From Protula sp. h YS-2021 (taxonomy: Eukaryota > Annelida > Polychaeta > Sabellida > Serpulidae): a DNA stretch of 64,000 bases. Below the pieces are notes generated by a model. The model was not told the DNA's origin, did not search any database, and worked only from the letters and a program-made list of their open reading frames with translations. Of this stretch, positions 42,464 through 53,325 are shown one piece after another. Both the position numbers and the translations under genes were made by a program. The stretch covers positions 19,774,199 through 19,838,198 of the forward strand of contig OX457031.1 in NCBI GenBank assembly GCA_949752745.1, given 5' to 3'. Numbering within the stretch: position 1 is the first letter of the stretch; each line of letters begins with the position of its first letter.

Positions 42464-43360
42464 ATAGGCGAATAGAATCCCATCGCGAAGAACTTGATCT
42501 TGATCTTGATCTTGACTCTCTTCAATATGATTTAAAAGACCTTCCTGGGTAGTTGCATTCTGCCTTTCAACCAGGCTATTGCTCTGTAATATAAATATAA
42601 AGTTATATTTATAAATTATAAATTAAACTACAACAATTTTTCTTATTAAACATCAATATACACTTCAGTGACAAAAAAATTACAGAACATAATATAAGTT
42701 GATATATTACCTGTGGGTGGTAGGCACTTTTAACACGATGGACAACTCCAGTTAATCTGTGAAGTTCTTTCTGTACTTTGTTGTTGAATTCTGTGTCTTG
42801 GTCAGAAATTAAATTTTCAGGGAATCCATGACGGCAGAACGGCAATACAAAGTCTCAAACGGCTGTAGCAGTCTTCTTTTTAAGTGGAGCAGCCTCTGGC
42901 CACTTTGTAGAGTAATCTACAAAGCATATATTGGAAACATTTTTACGTATTTTTGTTAATAATTCATAAATTAACTTCCCTATTTATTTTTTTATTATTT
43001 AACCATTATTTCTATCTTACGAATATGCGTGTAGCCTTCTTTAGTTTTTTTAGTAATGGACCACCCAAATCAATACCAATTTGTCGCCATGGTACTGGTT
43101 TCACAGGAATACTTTGAAGTTGTCTGGGAGCTTTCTCGAATCGATGCTTCACGCTACTAATATTTATCACAATGGTTTTGTTTATCCGTGGTCATGGCGT
43201 TTCAGAAGTTGCGTTCTTCAACCTTAGTATGCATTTTGTCGCATCCAAAGTGGCCACCGAGTGCCTTTACTTCTTTGGATTCACCCAGACCTTCGTGGCA
43301 AGCTCTCACTATACGCATCTGCTCATTCCGTTGAAAGATAACTTGTGCACTTTTTCCTAA
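42464..43360 (-). pseudogene. Ginger-type DD35E integrase relic with introns
   Basis: Minus-strand blocks in order. (1) A zinc-binding region at 43358-43202 with RACHEGLGES and GGHFGCDKMHTKV, preceded by a TTTTTAG acceptor and ended by a stop. (2) The start of the catalytic core at about 43160-43020, with KAPRQLQ and IGIDLGGPL, which holds the first Asp. (3) VDYSTKWPEAAPLK at about 42920-42880, then an in-frame stop, and GFPENLISDQDTEF with the second Asp. This block ends at HPQ|GTAATA. (4) After an apparent 127-bp intron (42710-42584), SNSLVERQN with the Glu. With the intron removed, second Asp to Glu spacing is exactly 35 residues. A frameshift in an A-run and an AT-rich gap near 43016-42960 interrupt it. 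The last codons stop at the 41021-42459 insertion. The transposase belongs to the gypsy-integrase-like (Ginger) group. Confidence 0.8.
42584..42710 (-). other. Intron of the integrase relic
   Basis: Donor CAG|GTAATA at 42710 and acceptor TTATATTACAG| at 42584 on the minus strand. Removing it restores the conserved order HPQ, then SNSLVERQN, and gives the D35E spacing. Introns of this size are common in animal DNA transposons but not in retroviral-type integrases. Confidence 0.65.
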
Positions 43361-43375
43361 AAATAGTAATTAAAC

Positions 43376-43530
43376 TGTTTATTTAATACTTATTTATTTA
43401 CTTTTTGTTTATTTATGTTTCATTTACTTTTATTTATTTATTTAACTTATTTAGTTTTATATATTTTAGTTATATTTATTTACTTCACTTATTTAGTTTT
43501 ATTTAAATGCACTTTTTATATTTATTTATT
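43376..43530. repeat. TTTA-rich low-complexity tract
   Basis: Irregular TTTA/TTTAT repeats. No coding potential. Confidence 0.8.
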
Positions 43531-43945
43531 TAAAAACCAATAACAACTTGGATACAATGGTTTACCTGGAGCAGTGTAATAGAGCACAGAATCATTAATC
43601 AAAAAGCTGTTGGCTTTTTTTCGAAGAAGTCATTTATTCGAAATTTCAAAATCCCTTAGGATAAGTATTTTGACTTAAACACTGAAAAATGTCATCCATA
43701 TTATCCAAATATGGGTTGTTTTACACGCTCCGTTTTCATTTTCATCTACTTCTACGCTTTCTGTGTATTCACCCATGGTTTTTTTAATTTTGAGGAAAAC
43801 ACCTCAGTAGCGCCGTTGAGTGATTTTCATCGTGAATTTTCTCAACACCGCTTTGCTGAGTAAATTTAAAAACTGATCATTCTCGATCTCCAATAATATT
43901 TTTGAATAAATTCTATTTTAATTTTAATTTTCATTGATTTTTGCT
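43531..43945. other. AT-rich spacer
   Basis: No gene recognised. Confidence 0.5.
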
Positions 43946-44135
43946 GACTGATGTGGATTCGTTTTCCACAATTTCAAGTTTCTATCTCCATAAATAACAA
44001 AAAACGCTGTAGTATTAAGTTATTAGAGTCCATTGAAATGATGTGATTGATGTGGACTCGTGTACCACAATTTGAAATAGCAATTTCCGTAAATTATACT
44101 GTAGGATTTAAGTTATTACAGTTCATTGATATGAT
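43946..44135. repeat. Two tandem copies of a roughly 95-bp unit
   Basis: tgatgtggattcgttttcc... at 43950 recurs as tgatgtggactcgtgtacc... at 44048. The common features ccacaattt, ctgtagtattaagttatta and gttcattgatatgat stay in the same order. Confidence 0.75.
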
Positions 44136-44324
44136 AGCAAACTGCAATCTCCGAAAGTAACGAAGGAAACGGGGGATTATATTGAATTGTAACTTCCGTG
44201 ATTTAATGATTGTGGTATTTTACCCCCAAAAGGTTTCCTTTAAACTAATAAAGAAATAAACTATAACTATATTTATTCAAGTTTATTCTTAGTTTTAAAA
44301 AGTAAAAAAGAAGTAGGGGAAATA

Positions 44325-44490
44325 TTTTTCCCAGGGCTATTGGTCCCTGGGGGAGGGCATATTTCCTAAGGGGAGACCACATCTTCTAGGACCACTGGTC
44401 CGGGGGGGGCATGAATCCTAGGACTAATGGTCCGGAGAGACCATAAAAAACGAGGGACCATTCGTCCTGGGACACCGGTAAAACCCATAC
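44325..44490. mobile_element. Fragment of a poly-G/C foldback element with a CCGG-type end
   Basis: Repeated words of the form cctaggaccaatggtccgg alternate orientation with G-runs at 44342-44350 and 44402-44408. The right end gtcctgggaca is followed by CCGG at 44483-44486, the same end-target arrangement as the Ginger1-like copies. No clear left partner is seen, so this is a remnant. Related words occur at 47085-47225. Confidence 0.5.
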
Positions 44491-44830
44491 CCAGGTGCAC
44501 AACAACACCTAAATATTCTTTCCCTATGCAAGGTTTAAATGGAAGTCTTCAGGTAGTCTTTGGAATCTATCGCACAGAAGACATCCTATCCAGATGTTGA
44601 CTGCCTAAAATATTTGGATTTTCGACAAAGTCCCTAGGACACATTTTTGGCGGTCGGCAAAATCTATACCCAGCTGCACAACCACACCCTATATTCTTTC
44701 CCCATGCAAGGTTTGAATGGATTCTCTGAGTAGTTTTTGAGATCTATTACACAAAAGACATCATTTCCGAAATGTTGACAGACGGCTCGGCGGACGGACC
44801 GACGGACTGACCCGCTACTCGGTGGCGGGG
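44489..44830. repeat. Dispersed repeat with internal 170-bp duplication
   Basis: cccatacccaggtgcacaac at 44494 recurs as ctatacccagctgcacaac at 44667, followed in both by ttctttcc..atgcaaggtt and by ...gacatc. The segment closes with cggcggacggaccgacggac and ggcggggactaata, a tail style common in bivalve interspersed repeats (from general knowledge). Confidence 0.7.
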
Positions 44831-44943
44831 ACTAATAAAACAGGAGTCAAATTTTTTCTCGTTCACAAAATTTTTGAATAAAAATCGACGTAATCAATCG
44901 GTTGATGCAATAATGAGGACAGCGTATCCACTTTTCACTCAAA

Positions 44944-45515
44944 GCCTGCCTCCAACTGACCTGGGTTTGCAGTGCGTGTATTCCTATCCAGGCAGTCCTG
45001 CCTCTAACTGATCTGGGTTTGCAGTGCGTGTCTTCCGATCCAGACAGTCCTGCCTCTAACTGACCTGGGTTTACAGTGCGTGTATTCCGATCCAGGCAGT
45101 CCTGCCTCCAAGTGACCTGGGTTTGCAGTGCGTTTATTCCGATCCAGGCAGTCCTGGCTCTAACTGACCTGGGTTTGCAGTGCGTGTCTTCCGATCCAGG
45201 CAGTCCTGCCTCCAACTGACCCGGGTTTGCAGTGCGTGTATTCCAATCCAGACAGTCCTGCCTCTAACTGACCTGGGTTTGCAGTGCGTGTCTTCCGATC
45301 CAGGCAGTCATGCCTCCAACTGACCCGGGTTTGCAGTGCGTGTATTCCAATCCAGACAGTCCTGCCTCTAACTGACCTGGGTTTGCAGTGCGTGTCTTCC
45401 GATCCAGGCAGTCCTGCCTCTAACCGACCTGGGTTTGCAGTGCGTGTCTTCCGATCCAGGCAGTCCTGCCTCCAACTGAACTGGGTTTGCAGTGCGTGTC
45501 TTCCGATCCAGGTAG
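44944..45515. repeat. 52-bp minisatellite, 11 copies
   Basis: The unit is tgcctctaactgacctgggt followed by ttgcagtgcgtgtcttccga and tccaggcagtcc. Variants alternate tattcc and cttccg, and ctctaac and ctccaac, giving a partial higher-order pairing near 45190-45370. Long frames on both strands are repeat by-products. Confidence 0.95.
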
Positions 45516-47007
45516 TCGCATAAGTGTTATATCGGATTCATATCTGAGCTACATGGAGACCAATTCAGTACACCAACACTGCTTGATCTGAATGATCCTG
45601 ACAAACCGGCGCCACACAAGGCCGGGCATCATCGTGCATGAAAAGGATATATGAGTGTTGTTGTACGTATTGGAAGGCCTTCTTGCTCACAACTCTGTTT
45701 ATGGACCGATTTGCAGACGGAAGCGTCTAATAACATTTTGTTTTTACACTTATTTGGTTATTCGTCCTTCCAGGTGTCTTGGCTTAGGTCATTTTCGTAG
45801 TGCAAAAGTGATCACGGGGGTGCGACCGGATCCGGAAAAACTGATCGCAACGACACGTAGTAGCTAGAGGACAACTGCTTCGATGTCTTTCCTGTGTCCT
45901 GTTAACACCTACAAGGTACCTAAGCAGCAGATTTCCTGCATAAGTAGTGTCTGGCTACTGTGAGTATTGAAGCACCAGCCTGTAACATAGCTATTGCTTG
46001 GACTCGACAGTTTTGTGCCTGTCGGGGTACCTATTGCGCCCTTGTTCTTACAAACATTGGTTAATGCTACACATCAAAACACTACATAAACACAATGAAA
46101 CTTGAGACGTGAAAAAACGATAATATGTGGCGTAAACCGAGTTACATTGCACAGGTCAAAATTTACTTTTTTAAAACATATTCAGTTTCAGGTATAAATC
46201 TATAGGTTCCGATGTAAGAAGTTATTCCCTACATCTGTGTAGCCCCTCCCGATAAAGGGGGAGGAGGAAGGGAGGAATGAGCCAAAAGAATCTTTTTTCT
46301 CAGTCGGCAATATGTGTGGGATTTTGTCCGGGCGGAGGGGGGCGTGGATTTCTCAGCTACTCTCCTCTTTCCCTTTTTCAACCCCTCTCCTCATATCTTG
46401 ACAGTTCACGGTCTACGTAAAAGCAGGACTTTTTCAATCTCTTAGACTGGTAAATAGTGATGATGCATATTTTGAAATAAAAATCTCGTGGATGCAATCT
46501 AGGACCTCAGAGCCACACCTTCTGCTTGATTGGGTAGTCACGTGTGTGTTGTATTTCCTGCATTGTCGCGTCCATATGAGGGCATAGACATATAGCTGTG
46601 GCGAAACCATTAACAAATCCTAGACTTAGTCAATAGGCTTTTCATGTAGCATTCGTCGCGTTTTTAGGTTGTGCGTTTTCTGGTTCCGTTTGTACAGATA
46701 CATGACACTTCGTCAGTTCCCCCGCCAGTGCTCAGTCTAATATAGCTAAGACAACTAACGTAAGAAATACCAGCGTCACGTTTCCTGGTCATGACTGTTG
46801 GCGGCTCTATGACTGAAGACAGGGATGATGATGATTTGAGAACTGAAAGCGTTCTCACAACACTATTCAATCCAAGAACTTTTAGACTTTTGCTGGTATG
46901 TATTTTAGTCCTTTGAATCCCACTGATGCATGTAACAAATTTTCTTTTAAAATCGCAGAACTTTTTTCTCCATCAGGATTGAGGAAGTTAAACGGGTTCA
47001 ACTAACT
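45516..47007. other. Spacer of mixed composition, no gene named
   Basis: 45600-45880 and 46430-46870 have higher GC than their surroundings. Minus frames of 60 and 68 codons (46434-46616, 46664-46870) are unrecognised. No repeat family identified. Confidence 0.4.
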
Positions 47008-47228
47008 CATGTATAGCTTTCCCTTGGTAGGGTGGCGACGGTGGGGAGCTGCACAGGGGGTTTCTACACTAGTACACCTGAGTCCCCGGAGGAATGGCCC
47101 CCAAGAAAAATGTTCCCCCGGGTCAAATATCCTAGGATATTTGTTCCTCCGGGGGCCATTCGTCCTTGCATATTTGGCGCCCCCTTGGGATATTTAGTCC
47201 CCCAGGGGGTCCATTCGCCCTAGGATAT
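47008..47228. mobile_element. Compound remnant of poly-G/C foldback elements
   Basis: The left part, ggggagctgcacaggggg...tagtaca followed by CCTG at 47077, resembles the right end of the Ginger1-like subfamily with a decayed target. The right part carries a perfect 20-bp palindrome at 47124-47143 (caaatatcctaggatatttg) flanked by gttccccc and gttcctcc. It also has ggaggaatggccccc matched by gggggccattcgtcc. A fourth, poorly preserved foldback family is inferred. Confidence 0.5.
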
Positions 47229-50115
47229 TTAAACTTTTTTGGATTAATCACTGCTTTGATGCTGGAAAACAAAGTTCCATCTCTGTAAGCTGTATAAAAT
47301 GGGAGCAATTAATCGATTATTCTACTAATCTACTCTATAAACCTGCCACGATTCACTCACCGCTAAGATTACATATGTAATCACATACTCTTTGATGACA
47401 TCGTATCAACCGTGTCCGTTTTATTAATTTAAGATCGCTGTATATTTGCAATTACTTTAATCTCGTAAGTAATTCAGAAATTCAAGTTTTATACTTGTGG
47501 TGAGTTCTAAAGGCGCATTGATGGCAGATTTAAAAATCCAAAATCAGATCCCTGCCTATATAAGATGCGAAAATATCATACGCTACTCAGATCAAACATT
47601 TACGGTACATTTCTAATGTAATTATAATTCTTATTTATGGAAATAAATTGAATTTAAGAATTGCAAAAAAAAACATAACTCATTAAAAGCTGAGTGGACT
47701 TTCCAACCTATAAGATATCTTCTCTGATAACAGACTTGCAGATGAAACAGCAGATGATATCACTGGTAATATTTATGGTCATTAAGCTCATTAGCATTTA
47801 TTCTATATCACAGTTCATGTGCAGGAGATCTCATTAGCATTCCTCGTCTGGTAGATTCACATGATAAGTGAAAGGCTTCGTGAACAGTCACTTATCTCGG
47901 TTCTGGCGGAAATTCTTCAGCTTGCGTTTGTCTCAGCTGTGATGGATGCATCATAACATTGCGTTAAATTATGCCGTGGCAACTAATTATTCATAAAGTT
48001 AAAAGGTCTCTGGCGCAAGAAAAACAGTTAAAATAGGAATATCTCATAACTATTTTTGCCTTGACATATATCTTGAAACGCTTTTAAAATAATGAATATA
48101 GGATCACACATATTTTATCGTCACTTGGGCGATATCATATTCTGTCAAACAATAAGGCAATGCATTATGCGTCCGTAAAAGATCAGATCAGCTCAATTTA
48201 ATATGCCTTTAGATCACCATAGCACCGAGCAACCTCGATCTTTGCAACCCAACACATTTCCTAAAGGTTTTTGTTTTCAATTTCTAACAATATCAGAACT
48301 AAGATTGGGTTATGCTAAAATCTAAAGTATTCTACAACCACACTTTGATTGCACTAAGGGCATTCGCAGAAGTTAGTACATTAATCTTCGCCCACAATTT
48401 TCTGTGCAATTTGCAAGTTTATACACATAAGAATAAGAAAACTATATATACGGCTATTTTCTGTAACTTACAAATGTAATAGGGGTTGTGATTCTATTTT
48501 ATCTGTTGAATTATCTATTTTGAATACTGTTTTTGATGTAAGAATATTGTTTACATAAATTAAAAACAGTTACGCAATAATTAACGTGGTCTTCACAGGA
48601 CAAACAAAATAAATACTACCAAATACACTCAAACAGGAGGCATTTAACGTAGTGCGTATTTCATTAATTTGGTCAAGACATGGACAAAAATCGCCAGAAC
48701 AATTGTCTGCAGTGACAAAATCTTTAAGTATTTGCAGAATATGTTCTGGTTCAACGTCTGAGACTGTTGAAATGACTTTATATAATTACTATATATCTAC
48801 GTAGCATACGCAATTTTACTGTGAAAAATTCAGTTAATATCAACGCATACCATCCAAAGAAATTTCAGTGTCAGTGACCGTATTCATAAAAGTGAAATGT
48901 ACAGTAAACTGATTCCGTTCACTGATCTGTTAGCAGCCAGAATATCCGAAAGTAAATTTAACCTATAAAACAACAAAAAATGCACCTAAAATTGTTTGCG
49001 TGATACAGCAGGGTCCGCCGATTTTCAATCCTAGAAGTGCAGTTTGCTACGCTGATACTTTTTGTGAATACTGCAGTAGTGAGTCAACCAATACAGAAAT
49101 CAAACCAAACCGTGGATCAACTGGTTCGATTTGTAGTTATTCATATAATATTTTTTACTCTATGAAACTCAGAGCATTGCAGAATACTTTCTTTTAAGAT
49201 AATATTCGACCAAAATTGAGAGTAGACGTTGGGTGTGTACCTTTCTTCATGCTTGACTAGAATAATAGTCTTACTAATATAAGTTCATATCATAGGCGTA
49301 TGTTAGTAACATTGGCACTGTGCTTACTTGTGTATTTTATCAAGCTGCAAACAAATAAGACTATACCAACGTTCGTGAGTTACACCATTGCAGTTGATAT
49401 ATTAATGGCGTTAAAGTCTCCAGCTGCATTATACCAGAAATCATCTATATCATTTCATGGTTGAGTAACAGTATGTTGGTGTTACAGCTACAATACTGGA
49501 AACTTGATAGGGTACCAGGTGGTATTTTCCCCCAAACAACTAAATAAAAATAAAGGTTTTATCCACATTGAATTAGATTTAAACTGCTAACATCAAATGA
49601 AGTTTGCTGTATTGCACAGGATCGGCAAAACAAGGCGGTGTTTCCGGACATCCACAGTAATTTTTTTTCATCACAAAGGGCAATGAAGTCACATTGCGTA
49701 CGACATGCAATACACATGAAATACGCGTGTACTTAATGTCATAACTTCGAAGAACTGCGAACTAGATAACGCATCATGTGTGAATCAGTCATAGCAATAG
49801 AACCATATTTTAAGCATTTAGTGATTTGAGATTTCTGTGGAGAATCTTTATTTTTATTAATAAGCGGAGCAATGTGCACTAGCCATATTAGCGATAGAAC
49901 ATGGTAGGTACATTCTACAAACGGTTAAACCATGTGGCGACTATAAATAAACCAAATGTGTAGTCAATGCTAGAAAAATGTATGGTTCTCCCATAGAATT
50001 TAGTCAAGCAGTACATCTAAAAATGCCTTATATGAACATTCTTGTGAATTTTTCAGGACGCTTTCCGAAACGATTGGTCCTAGTTTGGTAGAAGTCTTGA
50101 TTGTTTCCAATTTGA
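47229..50115. other. AT-rich spacer, possible regulatory sequence
   Basis: 47700-48000 contains two ctcattagcatt words plus taattattcat, motifs that resemble homeodomain or octamer sites but are frequent by chance in AT-rich DNA. Frame 49000-49197 is unrecognised. No gene supported. Confidence 0.4.
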
Positions 50116-50526
50116 ATGGCCAGCTCAACGGATATCCAAGAGAACTGCCGTGAACACTTTCTTGCTATTCGTACCCATGACTACACAGAGTATAAAGTGG
50201 ACTTTAAAATTTGTCTATGGCAGCAAAAATGGCACAATGATAAATATATTAATACGGAAAGCCAAATGCCGGGTTTGCTATGGTGAATTTGTTAAGCTCC
50301 AACCTCTGTTATGTTTTAGAGAGACGCCCGTATTGAATCAGAAGAGCTCCAGACAAGTTTGCCTGCGATAACGAAAGCTATATATAAAATTGAGAGAGAT
50401 TTACACCCTAAAATATTCATATTTGAATAAGCATATCGAAATGGAACTCTTGCACTAAATAGTACTAAATATCGTTTTGCAAAAACAGTTTCAAACATGT
50501 GCACAAAAGCTCTCTTCATTATATCT
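50116..50526 (+). pseudogene. Unrecognised coding-like region next to the LTR element
   Basis: An ATG-started frame of 56 codons (50116-50286) reads protein-like, with HDYTEYKVDFKICLWQQKWH. A second frame (about 50318-50524) contains RIESEELQTSLPAITKAIYK, an in-frame stop, then TKYRFAKTVSNMCTKALF. A frameshift and a stop separate the pieces. The region ends about 20 bp before the left LTR. It may be a broken gene or an older element. No family recognised. Confidence 0.3.
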
Positions 50527-50547
50527 TGATGAAATAGGTGCTACGAA

Positions 50548-50750
50548 TATTTTATCCTGGTTTGTTTGTAATAAATAACACTTTGCTTTAACTTGTAAAT
50601 TTACTATATATTTTCTACTTTAAAATCACGAGTTTGAACACAATGATTATACTGGAAAAACAACAGGTATGCGCGGGGATTAATTGGCGAGGGGCTCAAG
50701 ATAGAGTTTGGAGCTGGATACAACATTTCACGTGTAGCAATAACCTTACA
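50548..50750 (-). repeat. 3' LTR of the gypsy-type element
   Basis: On the minus strand it begins TGTAAGGTTATTGCTA and ends around ccaggataaaata. It matches 53122-53325 along its length, including the shared aacactttgctttaacttg and gattaattggc words. Confidence 0.88.
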
Positions 50751-50766
50751 TCCTTTTTCCTTTCAA
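50751..50766 (-). other. Polypurine tract
   Basis: On the minus strand attgaaaggaaaaagga lies directly before the TGTAAGG that opens the 3' LTR. This is the expected place for the plus-strand primer of reverse transcription. Confidence 0.75.
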
Positions 50767-51075
50767 TTTTAAAATAGATTAATTCATTACTTCTTAAGCA
50801 AAAGAGAAGGTTTGGAAAAACTAGTTTTTCTCAATTTAAAACATTCTTAAAAAGCGTTTAATTTTCCTCATTCTCAGATTCATTTTCTTTTTAAATAATC
50901 TCTTGCAAACATGTTGCCAAAATTTACACGAACATAATTATCTTGTTTAACTGAGTGATTATCACTGCCAGAATGCAAGTTTAACAACATCAAATAAAAC
51001 GCATGAATTGCTTATTATCTGTTTTAAACTACCACATTTATGTACTTTAGCTAATGCGGATCCAAGACACTTTTA

Positions 51076-51790
51076 TTACTGTTGTGGAACTTCTTTCATT
51101 CTCAGCTTGATTTTTTCTTTGTTCAGCTTGATCATCTTCTCGCTCCATCTCTCCAGTAGTGCTATCAAATTAGCGTCATGGTCGCGTATCGCTTCTTCGC
51201 CAGTCGCTCCTTCACACACACACATAGAATGTCGTTGGCAACGATGTGGATGTTGCGAAGACCATCCAGTGCTTCTTTGATTGCTGCCATCGGAGCTGGG
51301 TTTCAAACCAGCGAAGCCATTTGTAGTTCCCAAAAAGCGTTCGCATAGTTGTCCAGTCGCTGGAATCTGGAGCTAATTTGAGTTTCCAATATCTATCTTT
51401 GACGTCAATAACACACAACACTCGCGCATTGTTCAGCTGCGGCAAAATGTCGTCTAGGATCGGCGTCATGAACGGAGAGCATTCTAGAGCTGTGTTTAAC
51501 GGCTGAGGGTCTATGCAGATACGTATCTTACCGTTCGGCTTTTTCACGGCCACTAGACTTGATAGCTACTCAGTGGGTCTGTTTACGCTCTCGATGACTT
51601 TGATCTTTTCTAATCTATCCAGTTCATCTTTCAGATTATCCATTAATGCATGTGGCACGCGGCGTAATGGGTTTCTCACTCGGTTGTCGGTTGCATCTAG
51701 TTCAAGCTTCACGTTTTCTTTCAATAATCCGAGTTTACCATCGAACAGTGCTGGATAATTATTCGCTATATCCGTAAGCGCGATGGGATC
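51076..51790 (-). pseudogene. Reverse transcriptase fragment (gypsy type), broken
   Basis: Minus strand. The block before the palm (about 51790-51560) contains ALTDIANNYPALFDGKLG and RRVPHALMDNLKDELDRL, then an in-frame stop. Next come VKKPNGKIRICIDPQPLN and DDILPQLNNARV, with VIDVKDRYW (the first catalytic Asp) and FGNYKWLRW. A deletion or frameshift follows, then EALDGLRNIHIVANDI. The usual paired Asp motif there reads Ala-Asn-Asp, so one catalytic residue is changed. The last recognisable part, in another frame, is KLNKEKIKLRMKEV. Reverse transcriptase copies element RNA to DNA; this copy cannot make an active enzyme. Confidence 0.88.
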
Positions 51791-51854
51791 GTATCGGTGA
51801 ATTGCTGCAATGTTTTCTTAATGCACCATGACAAATCGCATTGCTGTGCTGCTT

Positions 51855-52130
51855 TCAACCCAATAATTGGTTGTGCATTTTGATCGACAACAACACACGA
51901 CACCATGTACTTGGGACTTTAGTTTTTCCAATCGTCTGCATGGGGGAATTGTGCATTTTTAAACGTGTCGTTGTAGGAGTGATAGGGCACTTTCGCGGTA
52001 CAAGATTTCGCGTTATCACGTTGCAAGTCGCGCCCGTATCAATTTGGAAGTTGATAGTGGTGTTGCTTACCTTCATTTTCGCGTGGACTTTCTTGGTGCT
52101 ACTGCTCTCCATGGATTTGATTGTATCCAT
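51855..52130 (-). pseudogene. Retroelement aspartic protease region
   Basis: A 91-codon open segment with FQIDTGATCNVI at about residues 28-39. The DTG triad is the catalytic signature of retroviral-type aspartic proteases, which cut the element polyprotein. The downstream half has PITPTTTRLKM and ends in a stop before the reverse transcriptase frame. It is open itself but lies in a broken polyprotein. Confidence 0.82.
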
Positions 52131-53057
52131 GGTTACGTATCCACATACTCGTATCCAGGGTCGTTATCGCTGTAATCACTGTTTTGGTCACAACTGTACA
52201 CACCTTTTAATGTGATTTCGTGCTCCTGGATCTTTGGGGCTGTGATCGCTTGCTGAAGCACTTCAACTCAAGATGGTTTTTCCTCCCGCATATGCCACAG
52301 GTCTTTCCCTAGGTTTGGCATCTGTTTTTATCGCAGTCATGGCTCTGACAACAGTGATTATAGTTTGTAATCTGCCTCGACCTGCTAGATGGCTTATCAC
52401 TTCTACGCGGGGTTTGGTGTTTCACGGCGTTGACCTCACTGTTCCCGCTGGTCATGGCTTGCAGGTACTTGCGCGTTACTTCACTGGCGCGGCCTTTCTC
52501 GATGAATGAGTTGAGGTCAATTCGGCCTCTTGCAACAGAGCTTTCCTTAGGTTAGCGTCTGACACACCTGTCACAATTCGATCTCTGACCAGCTCATCCT
52601 TCAAGTCACCTTAGTTGCACGATAATGCTAGTGTTCTGAGACTGGACACAACGCTGTCGAACGACTCACCTGCGTCTTACAAGCGATTGTTGAAAACATA
52701 TCGTTCGTATATGACATTTGTTTCACCCACACAGAAATTTTCGAATAATGTATTTACCGTGTCTATGTGTTATTTTTCTTCTTCAATGGAGAATGGAGAA
52801 TCGAATCCGTTGTAGATCTCCAGGGCATCAAGACCAATGCACGTTATGAATGTTGCGGTTCTGTAAGCTTTATCCAGATTTCTGAGACCAGTCACAGTTT
52901 CGAATGACTCCCAGATTTGCTTCCATTTCTAAAATAAGGATGTCAAATCTCCACTCGCGAAGAATTTTGGTGGCAATGGCACTTGGCTGTTCAAAAGTGA
53001 TGAGGTGGCGGCCATGTTGTTTGCTGCTTGTCCAGCTGTTGCGTCGGTCACAGACAT
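52131..53057 (-). pseudogene. Gag-like region
   Basis: From an ATG at 53057 the minus strand reads a gag-type start with Ala-rich residues and PLPPKFFASGDLTS. An in-frame stop follows near 52929. The same frame then carries KWKQIWESFETVTGLRN and TFITCIGLDALEIYNGF, with a second stop near 52780. Further on, VRDRIVTGVSDANLRKALLQ is visible. The order (capsid-like helices upstream of protease) fits gypsy gag. Cys/His-rich pieces occur near 52300-52350 but no intact CCHC knuckle is readable. Confidence 0.7.
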
Positions 53058-53097
53058 GTTTTTACAAGTATCCAATTCACTTTTTACGTAAATTTTG

Positions 53098-53121
53098 GTT
53101 CCCTTGTCATCTGACACCACG
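53098..53121 (-). other. Primer-binding-like site
   Basis: TGGTGTCAGATGAC follows the 5' LTR on the minus strand within two bases. A TGG start directly after the LTR is typical of tRNA-primed LTR elements. The tRNA is not identified. Confidence 0.5.
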
Positions 53122-53325
53122 TATTTTATCCTGGTTTGTATACAATAAATAACACTTTGCTTTAACTTGTAAATTTACTATTTATTTTCTACTTTAAAAA
53201 CAGGCGTTTAGAAACAATGATTACGCTGGAAAAACAACACACATGCGGGGGGATTAATTGGCAAGGGGCTCAAGATAGGGTCTGGATCTGGAAACAAACA
53301 TTTCACGCATAGCAATAACCTTACA
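53122..53325 (-). repeat. 5' LTR of the gypsy-type element
   Basis: Partner of 50548-50750. It starts TGTAAGGTTATTGCTATGCG on the minus strand. Differences from the partner are scattered substitutions and a few single-base indels. Confidence 0.88.

Larger units (their letters stand above)
50548..53325 (-). mobile_element. Internally deleted Ty3/gypsy-type LTR retrotransposon
   Basis: Two direct repeats of about 204 bp bound the element. Read on the minus strand it runs LTR, primer-binding-like site, gag, protease, reverse transcriptase, then a polypurine tract and the second LTR. Total length is about 2.78 kb, well short of the roughly 5 kb usual for the group. The rest of reverse transcriptase, RNase H and integrase are missing between about 51076 and 50751. 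Stops and frameshifts in every domain show it is dead. The LTRs agree at roughly nine of ten positions by eye, so it is not recent. No clear target duplication is seen outside the LTRs. Confidence 0.9.

Noticed and set aside
41623..43360. One continuous transposase gene across 41.6-43.4 kb
   Set aside because: The N-terminal ORF is on the plus strand and the integrase core on the minus strand, separated by a complete inverted end with flanking GTAT(A).
44847..45523. ORFs of 122 and 79 codons
   Set aside because: Produced by the 52-bp minisatellite in shifting frames on both strands.
51841..52509. Plus-strand ORFs of 124 and 78 codons with hydrophobic stretches
   Set aside because: Antisense of the gag and protease regions of the minus-strand retroelement.
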